From assembly GCA_018389105.1 (NCBI GenBank), contig JACATO010001678.1:1-64000 (forward strand): a DNA stretch of 64,000 nt. The letters are read 5' to 3'. The notes beneath the pieces were generated by a model. The model was not told the origin of the DNA, did no database searches, and worked only from the letters and a program-made list of their open reading frames with translations. Source of the DNA: Nautilus pompilius (lineage: Eukaryota; Mollusca; Cephalopoda; Nautilida; Nautilidae). The position numbers and the translations under genes are program-made. Positions 10,431 through 24,400 of this stretch are shown in pieces (the first letter of the stretch is position 1; the number at the start of each line of letters is the position of its first letter).

Positions 10431-10860
10431 GAGCGAATTCTTGGGACTACAACCCCCCCCTTCCTACAGTGTGTCCATTCCCTAGCCAAATGAATCAAGT
10501 ACAAGCCCGCCCACCTCCCTTCTCATAATTTCTCTTGGCCGCCGAACCCCTAACCGGAAAACCGTATCAGAACTCTTCGTTTTTAGATGCGGAAATAAAA
10601 CCGGAGAGAAACCCACAGGGCCGTTTGGGGCCGGCTGTTTTAGGGTACCCCGCCAGCAGGGTTTCTTCTCGCTCTCGTTTCCCGATCGGCTGCGTGGCCG
10701 AATTGTGCGCAAACACCGCGCCGTACGATTGTAGATGTAAGACTTCGCCGCCATCTTGACAAGAACGTCAGTTACTCGGAAGACTTCTGGGCGGCCGCCA
10801 GCCATTTCTCGCTGTTCGTAGAGAAGAACTGGTCAGAAAGATGCGAAACAGAAAAAATAA
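10430..10860. promoter_or_regulatory. CpG-rich promoter-like block
   Basis: Local GC and CpG content is much higher than its surroundings. It contains GCCGCCATCTTGAC at about 10,747, which is a YY1 core-promoter motif (AAGATGGCGGC on the minus strand), and ACTACAACCCC at about 10,446, which resembles a ZNF143-type site. The arrangement suggests a minus-strand TATA-less promoter, possibly for the WSC/PKD gene or an unseen small gene. Confidence 0.4.
10482..10757 (-). CDS. Candidate 5' coding exon/small ORF at YY1 ATG
   Basis: The ATG lies inside the YY1 motif AAGATGGCGGC, a common position for start codons of metazoan housekeeping genes. The frame stays open for 91 codons (MAAKSYIYNRTARCLRTIRP...) and is rich in Arg, Pro and Ser. 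I do not recognise the product. Weak splice donors exist inside (for example CCG|GTTAGG), so the real exon may be shorter. It may also be non-coding GC-rich promoter DNA. Confidence 0.28.
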   Translation of the reverse strand, partial: KMAAKSYIYNRTARCLRTIRPRSRSGNESEKKPCWRGTLKQPAPNGPVGFSPVLFPHLKTKSSDTVFRLGVRRPREIMRREVGGLVLDSFG

Positions 10861-10911
10861 AGCAATCTGTCGGGTTAAAAGGTGTTAGGGAATTTCTTTA
10901 GCTCTGGCTGT

Positions 10912-10963
10912 TACGTCGGTTACAGCTTCATCTGCACATTTAATTAGGAATTTCTGGTCCTGC
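10912..10963 (-). repeat. Solo copy of the MITE arm
   Basis: TTACGTCGGTTACAGCTTCA, then TCTGCACATTTAATTAGGAA and TTTCTGGTCCTG. It matches the right arm of the 3.8-8.2 kb element (GTCGGTTATAGC...TTTAATTAAGAATTACTGG) with scattered changes and contains one array-like half unit. This shows the arm is a dispersed repeat that exists without the array. Confidence 0.65.
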
Positions 10964-11126
10964 AGGCAACGGTGTCCAGAAACGTTGTCAAGGAAACGAA
11001 ACAAAGTCAAATTTTAAATATATCAACGATACTTGTCTTTTGCTTATTAAAATAAAATGAAAGATACGTTCGTACAGGTAATGTTTAGAGGAAAACCGAC
11101 ATTTGTGGTTTCTCCCGATTTGGGGA

Positions 11127-11465
11127 GGGAGAGAGAGGAGAGAGAGAGAGAGAGATGGAGAAAGATGGAGAGAAGAGATGGAGAAAGATGGAGAAAGATG
11201 AAGAGGAGAAGATGGAGAGAGAGAGATGGAGAAAAGATGGAGAGAGAGAGAGAGAGAGAGATGGAGAAAAAGTGGAGAGAGAGAGAGAGAGAGGAGAAAG
11301 ATGGAGAGAAAGAGAGAGAGAGAGAGATGGAGAGAAGGAGAGAGAGAGCGAGAGAGAGAGAGAGAGAGAGAGATGGAGAAAGATGGAGAGAAAGAGAGAG
11401 AGAGATGGAGAAAGATGGAGAGAAAGAGAGAGAGAGAAAAGATGGAGAGAGAGACGAGAGATGGG
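11127..11465. repeat. GA/GATGGA microsatellite
   Basis: About 340 bp of GA dinucleotides interspersed with GATGGAGAAA blocks on the plus strand. All long ORFs here (Arg/Glu-rich on plus, Ser/Leu-rich on minus) follow from the repeat. Similar GAGA tracts can act as promoter or insulator DNA in animals, but nothing here demonstrates this. Confidence 0.9.
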
Positions 11466-11689
11466 GGGCTGTCTATCTGCCCCAACGGACGAGCAACTGC
11501 GAGATGCGAACCCACGCTGTAAGATGAGGCAAACCGTAATAATAAGTCAGATAATAATTTTTTTAAAAAAGTATTAAATGTCTTAGTCAAATTGTTTCGA
11601 TTATGAATGGAATATATGAGCTCCGAAGAGAAAAAAAAAAGACAATTATGGTAAATGTTTAGAGTTAGATATTTTTATGTCTAAGTCTG

Positions 11690-11739
11690 GTAATAATAAT
11701 AATAATAATAATAATAAAATAATAATAATAATAATAATT
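11690..11739. repeat. AAT triplet microsatellite
   Basis: Tandem ATA/AAT repeats interrupted once by an extra A. Confidence 0.9.
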
Positions 11740-11799
11740 TCTTCTGCTTTGTACGGTTAAATACTTGAACTTTATTTCCTTGACATTTTCCTACATTGG

Positions 11800-12155
11800 G
11801 GCAGCTCTCCCCGGTCCTTCCCTACTCACGTGTTGATTCATTACCTGTAGAGAGAGTGCGCGCGCGCGTGTGTAATAACAATAGTTGACGGTTGTGAACT
11901 TGTATGAAAACAAATGACGTTTGCGTTTATTTTTTTGCCTGGCAAATGCCCAGGTCGGAGCTGTCCCTAACGCGCGGACTTACGTCTAGTAATAAAATGA
12001 AATAACCGTCCTCGCGCGTTTCAAAACGGCGAGGGGGAACTAACAAACTCTCCCCGGTCGCCCTTTTACCGCTACAAGGAGGTCTTATTAATTCGAAGGC
12101 CGAAATAACCTCGTGTCGTTGCTGTTGCCCCGTATCCTATAGCGGCCGGTGAACG
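11800..12155 (+). promoter_or_regulatory. GDE1 promoter region
   Basis: CpG density rises here relative to flanking DNA (GCGCGCGCG at about 11,860, CCTCGCGCG at about 12,010, GCGGCCGG just before the ATG). There is no clear TATA box. This fits a broad, CpG-type promoter and 5' leader for GDE1. The transcription start is not determined. Confidence 0.45.
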
Positions 12156-12404
12156 ATGCACCTGTGGCCGCAGAAGGTGTATTTATTTTCGCTGGCGATT
12201 ATTTTAGGCGCGGTTGGCGCTTTCAACTTGGTGTACATCTCCCTGTGGGTCTTCACCGTTGTGTGTCTGCTCTATGCCTTGAGAATAGAGCCCCTGCCGG
12301 CGGAGGCGGTGCAGTGGGTAGTGGACCCTTCGTGTCCGCTGACTATCGCTCATCGCGGGGGTTCGGAGGACGCCCCGGAAAACACCATTCCCGCTTTTAT
12401 CCAG
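12156..12404 (+). CDS. GDE1: GDE1 exon 1
   Basis: Starts at the ATG and ends CAG|GTAAGT in phase 0 (83 codons). It encodes the membrane anchor and the HRGG catalytic motif within IAHRGGSEDAPENT. Confidence 0.95.
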
Positions 12405-15400
12405 GTAAGTGCCTTTTCTACAAACGGGTCGTTAAAAACACGCCTTACAACATAGCATAGCTTAAGATACCGGCTGCTGTTCCGGAGGTCCCCCCCCAAC
12501 TCAATACAACGAACGCTATGCAGCTTGAACATTGTTTCAGTTTATCCGGGTTCGAAGTTCGCTAGTTACTTAATTTAATTCGTCTTTCAGTAAAACCACT
12601 CTTAGGTGTCACTTCTGGACCCGACTAATCGTCGTCACCTGTCAACAGTTTGCCAATCTTTTTAAAAAAAACAAAAAAGACCCATCTCGTTTTTCATCCG
12701 GACTCAGAACAGAGCGTCTCCCGGTCCTTTTCTCAATGCGACCCCATTAGCGCAGTAATAAATTATAACCATGATTGCAGATACGGACTGGGGTCGCACA
12801 CCCTAATATCGCATTTTTGGCCCCAGAATAACTGTCTGGAGGTGTCGGTTAGCGGCTGCTAGCAATGCACCGGTGCAGGTTTCATACCAGACAAAATGGA
12901 GTCTCTGTGCCAACAGCAGTCAGAAGATTAAGTGTCGCATGAAAATAATGACGATTCCTGGCCTGCTTCATGACCCCGTCCCCTCCTGGAACCACTTCAA
13001 CCGGGAAGTCGATCAGCCCTCCGATAACAGGTGGGGGGGGGAGGCATTCTTGATAAACTTCCCATTACAAATATTGGTTAAAGCTAAACCCTTGACTGTG
13101 TGGGTGCGGCACACTTAACCGTTCACCTTTAGTCCGCGTTTTCCGACTTAATATTTTCACCTGGTGATTCGATACACAGAACTCCAGATATACGAAGAAA
13201 AGGACCAAGAGCGTAGTTAGCTTTCTATCATCCCCGACCAGCTCTGTCATGGCTACAGGGATAGCAAGGATCGGGTTTTGTGTCTTGGATCACAAAGTGC
13301 AATTAATGCAATGATAATTTTCTGGAATTCTAATCCTGAATAGCCGCATTATCGCAGTCATACACAACACCCTTATCTAGACTAACTTAGTTTTGGCCTA
13401 GTGAAACCACTCCTACTGTGGTGCCAGAAGTTCCCTACTGTTCCCAGGGAATTGAAGCTGAGTGTGAAGAAGTGATACCTGCTCTTCAACCATTACTTAG
13501 ATGAAGTTAGAAGAAATGCAGCTGATGCCCAAGGAAGAAACATGAGAAAACACCACTCCAGTGTGCATCAAATACGGAGCTATGATTTGCATTATATACA
13601 GTGATGAACTTACTAAGGTCATATTTGTTATCAAAGATGTTAGAATGATTGCATAATACAATCGTTTTTGAGCCAGAGAAAAAGAAGGCACTTTTTTTTG
13701 TTCCAGAAACTCCATGTGTACAGACATTTTACAGAATCTAACTTATACAGTCAGGGTTAAAGATTAAAATTAATTTTATTGTTTGTTTGCTTTAAATTTG
13801 AGATTATTAAGATTTTTTTCCCGATTTTTTTAAAAATTATAAATATATATGAGCCGAATAAACACTTTAATATTGACAGGAACTGTAAGATGAAATATTC
13901 TGTTATTATTAATAATGATATTAATAAAATATATTTGTATGAATGGTAGTAGTGACTGAAGAAAACTGAAATGCTTTTATAGTTTTTAAAATTTGCAATA
14001 AAAGTTTTATAGAATATAGTTTTAATGAAAATATTTAACAACCAAGGCTTTTATATGATAAAAAACGAAAAAAGACAAATAAAGTTGAATTTATCAGAAA
14101 AAGAGTCTTGTTTGCTTTTTGTTATGAATAATGTAATCTTTAAAAGTTAAATTACACAAGATTATTGATTTGGTATGATTAATTGGTTGAGACACCAATC
14201 AATCAAAGAGACAGAAATCATTGATATGTAACTATTACTTTTTATTTTATTTTTCTATATAATTACAGTTTTAAGCAAGTTAGAGTTTAAAATCTACATT
14301 ACATGTTTAAGATGGTGATTGGAATATTTCAGGCAATTCATCTTAAAAACTTTGTAGTATACCATGGGTGGCTAAACTATGGCTTTCTGGCAGTTAAAGT
14401 AAAACTTGAATAAACTGATGAAAGAAAGAATAATAAACAAAGTGAAATTAAGAGAGAAGTAAAAATAACCACAAAGGGCTTTTTAATTTTTGTTCTCTGT
14501 ATTCATTTGTTTATTATTATTTACTCCCCCTATTTGGGTTTGTTCATTCATTCTCTCTCTCCACTTTCTGTTTCTAGCTTGAATATTTGATGCAACCAAA
14601 TTTTGTCAGTGATATTATTTCCAAATGCAGTAACACTGCGCTGGTGCATGCACATTTCAATCTTTTTTCAGCAGGTCATCTCTCATGATGGGTGGATGTG
14701 CAGTTGGAATTTGTCAGGTGTTTACCAAGGTTTTGTTTAAAAGTCAAAATTCTATATTATGAAATTAAGTGCCCATTTCGTACATGGGGACAATGGTGAG
14801 TGAACCATCGACTAGTAAGAAGCAAAAGTATGAGGATGAGCCAGAACGAGAAGAGGATTTTGCTTTAGCGGAAGAAGTGGTAAACCTCCGAGCCTCGTGT
14901 GCAGTACATTTCTTAAGCACACAGGGTGAGCAGTCTGAAACATCACTATGAAACTAATAACAACTTCTCACCTGAATATCCTCTTGGGTTTGACTTCAGG
15001 AAAAACAAGCTAGCCTTTTAAAAATCACACCTCAGCAAACGTTCCTTTCAATGTTTGGTAAAGAAGCTGAAGTAACAACCAAAATGAGTTCTGTTGTGGC
15101 ATGAGATATTGCTTATATCAAATGTTTTTATTCTTGACAGTTTTGGATTCAGATAACAAGAAACTTCAATGACTAGTAAGTCAGATTCCATCTTCATGGC
15201 ACACTACGAAAAGACATTTCCCAGATCAGTGCTTTATGTTGCAAACAAGATGCAAAGAGTTAAAGAGCTTTCCAATAGTCAGCTTAGCACTTGATGAGCC
15301 CACAGACATTCAAGACAAACTTCAACTAGCAATTTTTTTTGCTATATTTCAGTGAATATGATTATAAAGAATAAATGTTAGACTTAGTGGCTTTGAAAGA

Positions 15401-18400
15401 AGCATCCCATGATGTTAACATTAAAAACACGCTGGAGAGTACATTGGACAATGCTGTGTACCCCTGGACAAACTTGTTAGTGTTGCAACAGACTGAGTTT
15501 TTGCAATAGTGGGGGAAAATGTAGATCGTTGGACTCTTGAAAGGTTCTATCTGTTCATTGTGTCATCCATTATGAACATCTCACAGGCAGATATTTCAAG
15601 TTTGAAATGTCATTAAGTTGATCCTGCAAATTGTCAATTTTCTTTGCTAAAATGAGAAAACTCGTTGACAGTTTAAAAAAATCTCATTGAAGAGCTTGGT
15701 TTTGAAGATGCCCCAATAATATCTTCTCTTTCTACATGGTGAGGTAGCTATCAACCAGCAACGTACCAGGTTTGTGGAACTGCTGGATCCAATCAAGGCT
15801 TTCCTTCAAGAAAAGGAAAAGTCCTATCCACAACTGAAATGCTAACCACTGGATTTATCTTGGTGATGTTACAACATTTGCAATCTCTGAACTTGGCACT
15901 CCAGGAGCAGGGTAAACTCATTTCTGACCTACCTTAGATAGTCATCAGTTTTCAGAAAAGGCTGAAGCTTTTGCAGAAAGAGTTGAAGTCGAGAGTGTTT
16001 AAGAACTTTCTCACCTTAAGAATGTAAACTAAACATTCCTTAAAATTGTTATAGAAGAAGAGAAACTCTAGGAATACACTAACACATTACAAGGATTATT
16101 TTATAACTTTTATGGCAGATTTGAAGACTCTGGAAGTTGAAAACCTGCTTTGCCTTCCAGTGAATGTATTCATGATTGATGTGATCAGCAGTGGCTGTTT
16201 GATCTCCAAACCTTGGTAGCAGATGCATCAAGTTCTGGAAATAAATCCATGATCAAAATATCTAACTTAAGAAGACTAGTGTTCAACTCATATCAATATT
16301 TGTTACATTTGCTGCAAGTCACTCTGTGCTCAAGTTCATGAAATCAAAACACCTTGCAGTTCTTATCAACAAACATCTAATGGAGACCCACAAGGCATCC
16401 AACAGCATTTAGCAGTGTTATGTTGCATAGGCTATGAATCTTTATAAGATTTGAGTGTTGGCAGAAGACAATGCATGTCTTTGGTTCTCTCTCATGTGAG
16501 GATTTTGGCATGCGGCTAGTAAAATCAAGAAGTTTGGTCATCCCTGTGCTATACTATCAGTGATATAAATCTTTACAGTTCTGCTTTAACATCTCGAAGA
16601 TACTTACATTTGGTATTGTAATAGCAGCCAATGAGAAAGCCCTGGTTTCCATTACATTTTTAAGTAGTAGGTGCCACTTACTCAATAGTAGTTTTTCATC
16701 ATTCACTATCCTAAATATTATTGGAGCTACCATTTAGACTTTTAATCAAAAGTAAACTCCTTTGCCAAGGCAGATGATCAGTAGTCAATGTTGCTTTAAG
16801 TTATTACTGCGTCATATCAGTTTGTCATCTGGAATGAAAGCTAGCTTTAAATAAAATAAATACACTGGTGTTCAAAATTATGAGTTTACCATACAAAAAC
16901 ATTATCTGATACATTATTCCAGGAAAAAGCTCCCAAAAAACATGAAAAATCAGATGACCGTGTATCAGAACATAAACCATTAATTGTGATATTTAATCAT
17001 TTTCATCAAAATAGCCACTTAGTGTTTTGTTCAGTGATTCTTCAAAATATTGTCTTGTAAGTAACCCCAATTCCTCTTACAGGAATGACTATGATTGGAC
17101 TCCCCCCCCCTTAATGTTTTGATCTAGTCCACTCCACATGAGTTCAGATTTAGAAATGGATGGAGCAAACCATGGTTTTAAGATTTCTATTCTTTTATAG
17201 CAGAGTTGTGTGCAATGGGTTTTGTAATGGGCTTTCACTTATTATCCTTTTGCAGTATAAACCAATCTTCTGTCAAACACTACCTTGCTGAAACTGCAGA
17301 ATATTTTGAGAATCTCATCAATTTTTTTTATCAAGTCATCAGCTGAATAACTGTCAAAATGTCTTCAAACTTTCACATTACAATTAAATAATGGTGATGG
17401 AAATTGTAGCTCTCCGTATTCTTTTCTTTGGCCTGCCTTCCTACTTGCAGATATCTCTTGGAACCACATATTTCAAACCACCTCTCATCCAACCACAGTA
17501 CATGGCGCCATTGTTCCAAGGTGTAGTTCAATTAAGGCATTTTTCTTGTTACTATGTCTTAAGGCTTTTTAGTATACATTAAGATGCTCATTGTTGCAGA
17601 GTAATTGTGATCAGTTAATTGGCTATCTGTCAGGAAGGGATTTGCTCTAGACTTTTGACCCAGCAGCCTATCTTAGCATTCTGTGGTTTTTCTCTCTTTC
17701 TCTCAGCCCTTTAAGGTCATTACTGTTCACACACCACTCAATATAACTCCAACTTCTTCCACAATTTTCCATTGAAAGTAACCAGCTAAATGAAGGGTGA
17801 TTGATGGGCTTGTTGCATTTGTTTGAGTTTAATTTTTAGGTGACAAAGCAAGGCTATTAAAATGTATACAAAAGTATAGTGGAAGCTAACAACTATTCAG
17901 ATTAGTGGTTTCAGTATGAACTAAAGCTAATAGTCTTTGAAATAATTTTCTAGATCCATAATTATGCAAGAAGGTTGAAGTGATAACCACAATTAATGAT
18001 CTTTATGTTTTGATACATGGTTAACTGAATGTTTAATTATTATTTTTTCTGAATAATTATAAAGTATTGGAAAGCAGTTGGCTAGTAATTTTGAACACCT
18101 GTTTGTCCGTGTGCATACACACACGCATAAATACATACATTTAAGCTCGAAACAGCATTTTGCTTTAATTGATCATTTTAATTTTACTGCAAACTTTTAC
18201 CTAAAACAGCAGCAAAATTTTAAAAAAAAAATTGATCAACTTGTTGATATGAATGCTGTATACAGAAAGATCAGGCCCTGGCATGAGTAAGCTTGTTAAG
18301 GAGGCATCTGTGGCAAATCTGAACTGACTAAGGTGTCCAGGAAATTCCTACTGGAAGTGGGAAAAGGCTTGAGTGTCAGTGAAAACCCATACTGAACAGG

Positions 18401-21400
18401 ATGGTAGAAGAGAGAGAAAACCCATCTCTGGGTTGACACCAAACAGGGCCTAGAGCTACTGATATTACCATAACAAGGGAGCAGCGCCCTATCTTTTACC
18501 CTGACCCATCACAGTAAAAAGATGAGAAACAATTGCATTTATTAATATTCTAATATCAAATTACAAAATTATTGCATTGCTTGAAGTAAATTTTTGTTTT
18601 TGTTTTTAATTGTAGTAATCCCATGACTAATGCAGTATTTCCCTTATTTTTGTTTGTGTGTGTATATTTTTTAAAATAATTATCTTTAGTCCAAACAATA
18701 TTATAAAGTGTGCATTTATTGAAGGCCACGGCTTTATTATTCTGGTATTTCCAAAAGAAATTACTTATATTAAGGACATTTAGTGTAGAGGGGCCCTACG
18801 AGTATCAAAATGTCGTCTGATTGGCTCTTATGTTACAAATGGATTTTTGCGCTGTAGCACACGATGAACGCTCAATATTTGGTTTATCACAATAATTTTG
18901 GTCACCGTTGTAAGTATAATATAACAAAATGGAAAAATATTTCAATAAAGAAGAAAGTATTAGATTAGTGGATTCAATATATTATTATTAGGAAACTAAA
19001 GAAGAGCGGACAAAGAATAAAAAAATTGGCGAATTTATTTTTAAAAAGCTACCTAAAGTTTCTTTGTTTCCATGACACACCACTGTTAACAGTGAATGTT
19101 TATTTTATCACATGATTAGTGTTTTATCTCGACACTTTTGTTGGAGTGATTTTAAAACGGTGAGCAGTGAGTGAAAAATTTACACCCGTGCAATTCTGAG
19201 CGAGAAAGAATGGTGATGGGAATGTACATATAGAGTTGGTATCCTTGGTAAACCAGCTTTGATGTTATCTCTGAATACCTTTATTTTCTAGCTTGTCTGT
19301 GCTTGCCCAGAAAGTCCTTTGAGACATTTTATAGAGAAAATTCACAGTCACACCTCGGTAGATTTTGTTTCTAAACCGGTGATCAAATAAAGAGCTGATG
19401 CTTGAGCTAATAAACTCAAAAATGTGTTTGTTTTAAGAAAGCTACTATTATTATTATTTAATTTTCTGTTCATACTATATTCTATCTGTGAATTATATTT
19501 AATAATAATATCCATCATGCCAGATAATAGTAATGGTGTTTATATTCCTCTACCTCTCTAAATGTTCTGTATAGACGATATATATAAAATTGTTGTGTAA
19601 ATATAATAAGATCTTTTGATTTTAATGGTTATAAATAAACTACATTGTAAAATGTTTTTCAAATTCTGAGATAGATTCAAAAGAAATTTAGTAAAATTCA
19701 AAATGAAATTAATTTAAAAAGAGGTTTATTTACAAAGCCCTTTCCCCGATATGTTCTATTATAGCTACACCATTTTTGAAATTAACAATTACTTGATGCT
19801 TAGAAATGTTATAAAAGTCATTATATTAGGCTAAAATTGCCACTATGGGGCTTCAGTTTTTTAAAATACTTTTGTTTTGTTTTTTTGGTAGAATTAAATA
19901 AAACAAGACGGCAGAATTGTATTCTAATCTGACAAATTAAGAGCCAGGACTGAAAAATAAAACTTTCAAAGTAGAGTTAAAGAAATGATTTGTTTCAAAA
20001 ACTTCACTCCATTTCTCACTCTGCTTTTATTTCATGTTTCCATGGTTTCTCTTACAGAAAACCACATTTACTAATTATACAAAGTGGGTGAGTGGTGTCT
20101 GTTACATACATCCATGAAAATAAGCGGATTTTGCCTGTATTCCTGTTAAAGAAAGATGTTATGTCAAGTTAAATAATATGGCAAGTCCAAATCCACATTC
20201 ACAGAGCTCGCTCTCGTTCATGTGTAAACCTGCATTTCTGTCTGCTATTTTTTAGAACTTGCTGCTTGTGTTTTCACGTAAGACTCCACTGAGAACCACA
20301 CATGGGGCAGTTTGTTGCAATTATTCATTTTAAAAAAGGGCTGGAGGAATTAACCTAAAACAAGTATAATTTTTCCAATTTTGGGGTAAAACAGGGGAAA
20401 ACTTGTTGTGGGTAGTAGTTCTTCATTACTTAATGAAATTTTGACAAATCTAATGCTGCTTTACTTGCACCCAGGCAAAAGCACATGGCGCAGATGCTGT
20501 TGAATTTGATTTAGAGTTTACAAAGGATAAAGTCCCGGTGCTTCTGCATGACGACACTGTTGATCGTACGAGCGATGGTGTGGGCAAAGTCTCAGAATTT
20601 ACTTTGGAACAACTAAAGACATTTAACTTTGCTGCAAAACATCCCCAGGGGTAAGTTACAATAAGCTTAATGTTTTAAAAAGGGTGTTTTCTCGTTCTAT
20701 ATTTTAACTAATATAACCCTAGAATTTAATTATCTAAGAACAAACTAACGTTTGATGAACTGCAGGAAGTTTGGCACAAAAATAAACTGCTGCTGCTCCA
20801 CCTGATGACGATGCTCTTTGGATATCAGACTAAAAGTGGCAGCTCTGGAAGAGTAGGGGTAGAGGGTTGCTCCTTGAACAGTTTGAACATTTCTGGCAGT
20901 GATCTATGTTGATAAAAATCCTTAATATGACTTTAAATAATAAATTATAACTCCATAAATAACTCTCTCCTTTTCTAAAGTTTCTTTATTGACCTGCCTT
21001 TGTCTGTGTCCAGCTGAGAGTCATATATTAAATCATGCAGTGTTTGTTTCTGTTTAGAAATCTGTTGCTTAACTGTATTTCTATTTAGTTACTAGCTAAT
21101 TAAAAGACAGGGAACTAAAACTGTAACTAAGCGAGTGTAATGTTAATGGGATACCTTGGTTAAGGAGGATAATAACAGTTACTTCAATAACTGTACCATG
21201 AAATGTTTATTATTTGAAGGGTTCCATTCACCTTATCTGAAAAACAATACAAGAGCATGGTTATAATGGATTCCTGCAGCCTCTCTTATATACTCTCCTT
21301 ATCCAGCCATTCACTATCTAAGTTTTGGCTAACACCTGTAAACTAAATTAATACCGTTAAATTATTTTTCTGCTGTACAATGGGTATGCAGATAGATATT

Positions 21401-24400
21401 GGTGTTAACTAACATTATTAGTTTACAGTGGATTTTAGTATTTATGACATGAGGCCAGGTTTTTTAAAGACCAACCTTGACATGGATGAGGTGGTTAATT
21501 GGCTTATTGGCTTCTGAGCCAGCAATTCCGGAAAGTAAGAAATGGGTGGCTCTTAATTTCTTTTTTATGTATCCACCACAGTAATGGCTGACTACCGAAC
21601 TTTGTTGTGTTATTGTAAAATGCTACAGCTAGAATTTTGAATGTTTGTGATGAGACATTTTAAGCAAAAGAAGATTAAAATCACCACCACCGAATCAAGA
21701 ATCAAAGGACACCTTGGTTGGTCAACAGTCTTGCTTGACTGAAAAACGCATTTCAACATCTGGTAATGAACCAAACCAACCGCATATAGCTTGTTACCCA
21801 GATAAACTCCAGAATGTAAATGCAACGAAGCATTTTAAAAATGTTTATGTTGCCGTTGTTCTCTTGCTTTGCAGGTCCAAATTTGGCATAGTCAGTATAC
21901 CTACCCTTGAAGAGGCTGTCAACATTTGTCTAAAGCTAAACTTAAAGATGTTTATTGATTGTAAGCAAGATGCAGATGAGGCAAGTTGGAAGCTATTTTC
22001 TTTTGTTTTCCGAGACAGTACCTTTCAGCCATCTTGTACTTAGTTTATAATGTTTCTCTCTTTGAATACTGGTTTTATGTAAGTGACTGTATCTGTTAAG
22101 AGAAACTTCAGTTTAAAAAGTTTGCAGTGAAATGATTCCTCTTACCTTAAAATTTAAAAACATCTAATCTATAGATCAATGTACACTTGAATGTACCAAA
22201 TTACTATGTAGTAAATGCATCATATACATGTACAATTAGCTGTGTACGTATAAAAGCATGACAACATTAAAACCATAGACTAACCAAAAAATTACAGTAT
22301 GGCCTTGATGTGACACGTGTGTGTAGGTAGCTCTTAATGCATTGAGGAAAAAAAAGGGCTTATGGGTTGTCTAATGTTGAAGTTTTCGGTGATATAATTG
22401 AATCCTCTTACACATACATTCGTACTTACAACCAGAGTTGGGCTTGCTGGTGAGAATTTTTTACAGCTGCTTTCCTTCCTCAAAGACGAGACTATCCACT
22501 TTATTGAGCAGTAAACTGGTTGCTCACTTGGCAAGTCATTGAGAGCCTTTCCATTATTGATGCTGAATAGGGGTCCATAACTCTTATTTAATTTTTAATG
22601 TTCTTGTAGATCATGTGGTATGGCACCTCATAACTTTGCTTTATTGCACTCTCAAGCAGATTGGATGAAGATTTGTGTATGTAGTTATGTAAAGGGTAGA
22701 GTTGCTGCTGCATTGATATCTGAGGTCAGACTAAGAATAAAGTTTGATTGAAAAAGTTAAACTACTTTAAAGCAGTTAACCAAGGAGAAAAACAGGTATT
22801 AATATTTTAGAGATAAAACACATTGCTTTTACTTTTTAAATATTAAGAAAGACATGGTATTATAATTTCATAAAAATTAATGTTTTTTTACCTTAAAATT
22901 TAAGATGGCTAAATTTTGAAGCAATGAGTGATTAGGTGGTGGCCTATTTAAGTTTGCAGCAGGAAGGGATCAGATTTCTTCCTGGTGGCCATTTTGGATC
23001 TTCAAGTCATTAAGAAGCTAAATCCATTACTTTATTGGCTTTCAAAGGAAAATACATGAAATCTCTCTTTACTTCAGTCATCAAGCAGTTGTTGTGGCCA
23101 AGTTGCAAATCAAATTTGCTGCAGTCAGGGTTATGTAGGAATGTCTTTCAAATATTTTTAATTAACAAATGATTTCATCAGTGGAAAGTACAGATGAGAT
23201 CATAAGCTATTTTGCTGTTCTTTCACCAAGAATGTAGTACATGCTTATCTACCCAGTCAGTAGTGAAGCATGTGCTAGGGTTATTTACAAAGGGGCAAGA
23301 AGTCTGTCCCTTCCCACTTTATTCATTTTTAAATATGTTGGTTGTTTAAAAACAATTGATAAAGGAGGGAATGGATCCTGTTTCAAAATTTAATCATATT
23401 TTTATTTTTATGCTTTTCAAGACAACAAAAGTTTTGAGTAGTATGTTTAGCAACCTCCCAGAGCTATACAAGAAGGCTGTGGTTTGTTCATTCTACCCTC
23501 ACATCATCTACAAGGTAAGACTTAGTTATGGCTGGGATTTGTGTACAGCCTTGATCTATCCATGCCTTGCAGTCAGTGCAAGATTAGCGGGATGGGACAC
23601 TAGGCCTGTATAATATGAGACTACATCTTTAGGATTTGGATGTCTACTTTAAAGAACAATGCTGATATTTTGATGGCCTTTTGCCTATTATTCATCACTA
23701 TTTTCTTAGTACTAATTTCCAATTTATCAGAATTGTTCTTGTATGTCCAGTTTCATGTTAACACATGGCTCAGAGAAGTTTGAGGAAAGACATGGCTATA
23801 GCTTACTGTAGTTTTCAGGTTATAAGACATAAGAGTCAAATTTCCGATTTTTCTGAACTTAATAAATAAGAGGAAGCCAGATAAGATAAGATAGTGTTGA
23901 CAAAAACTAGGCAGAACACTGCGGGAAGTCTTGCAAAACAGCAGCAAAGAGTACCTACATGCTCATGAATTTGATGAGCTTTTTTTAACTTATCAGTGCC
24001 AGCATCTGCATTAGCTGTCTACAGTATCTTGAGATACTGAAAACACACACACACAACACATTATTCTGCTTGTGACATAAAGTATTACCTCAGTTAGTTA
24101 TTGCAGTGAGTTCTGTAGCAAAACATCTTTGGATGTCTTGAATCATGGAGAGTACTTTGAAATTCTCTGCAAATATTAAAATTTAGATAATTAACTCATA
24201 ATATGATTTTTCATAACATGAGTTGATATGCAAAGTAGTCTTCAAGTAGTATGACGTTTATAGGATAATAAAAAAGAAAATTAGTTTACAATTTATATTC
24301 TTCTAATACTTACTAAACGCTGTCTCATGCACAACTCAGCTTCAAATTCCTCATCTTCGGTGTCTGAATAGTAGACAGCGGCAAGCTCGGGGACAGACCA

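Noticed and set aside
11057..11590. Arg/Glu-rich and Ser/Leu-rich frames of up to 200 residues
   Set aside because: They are products of the GA microsatellite; all frames are open because the repeat lacks stops.
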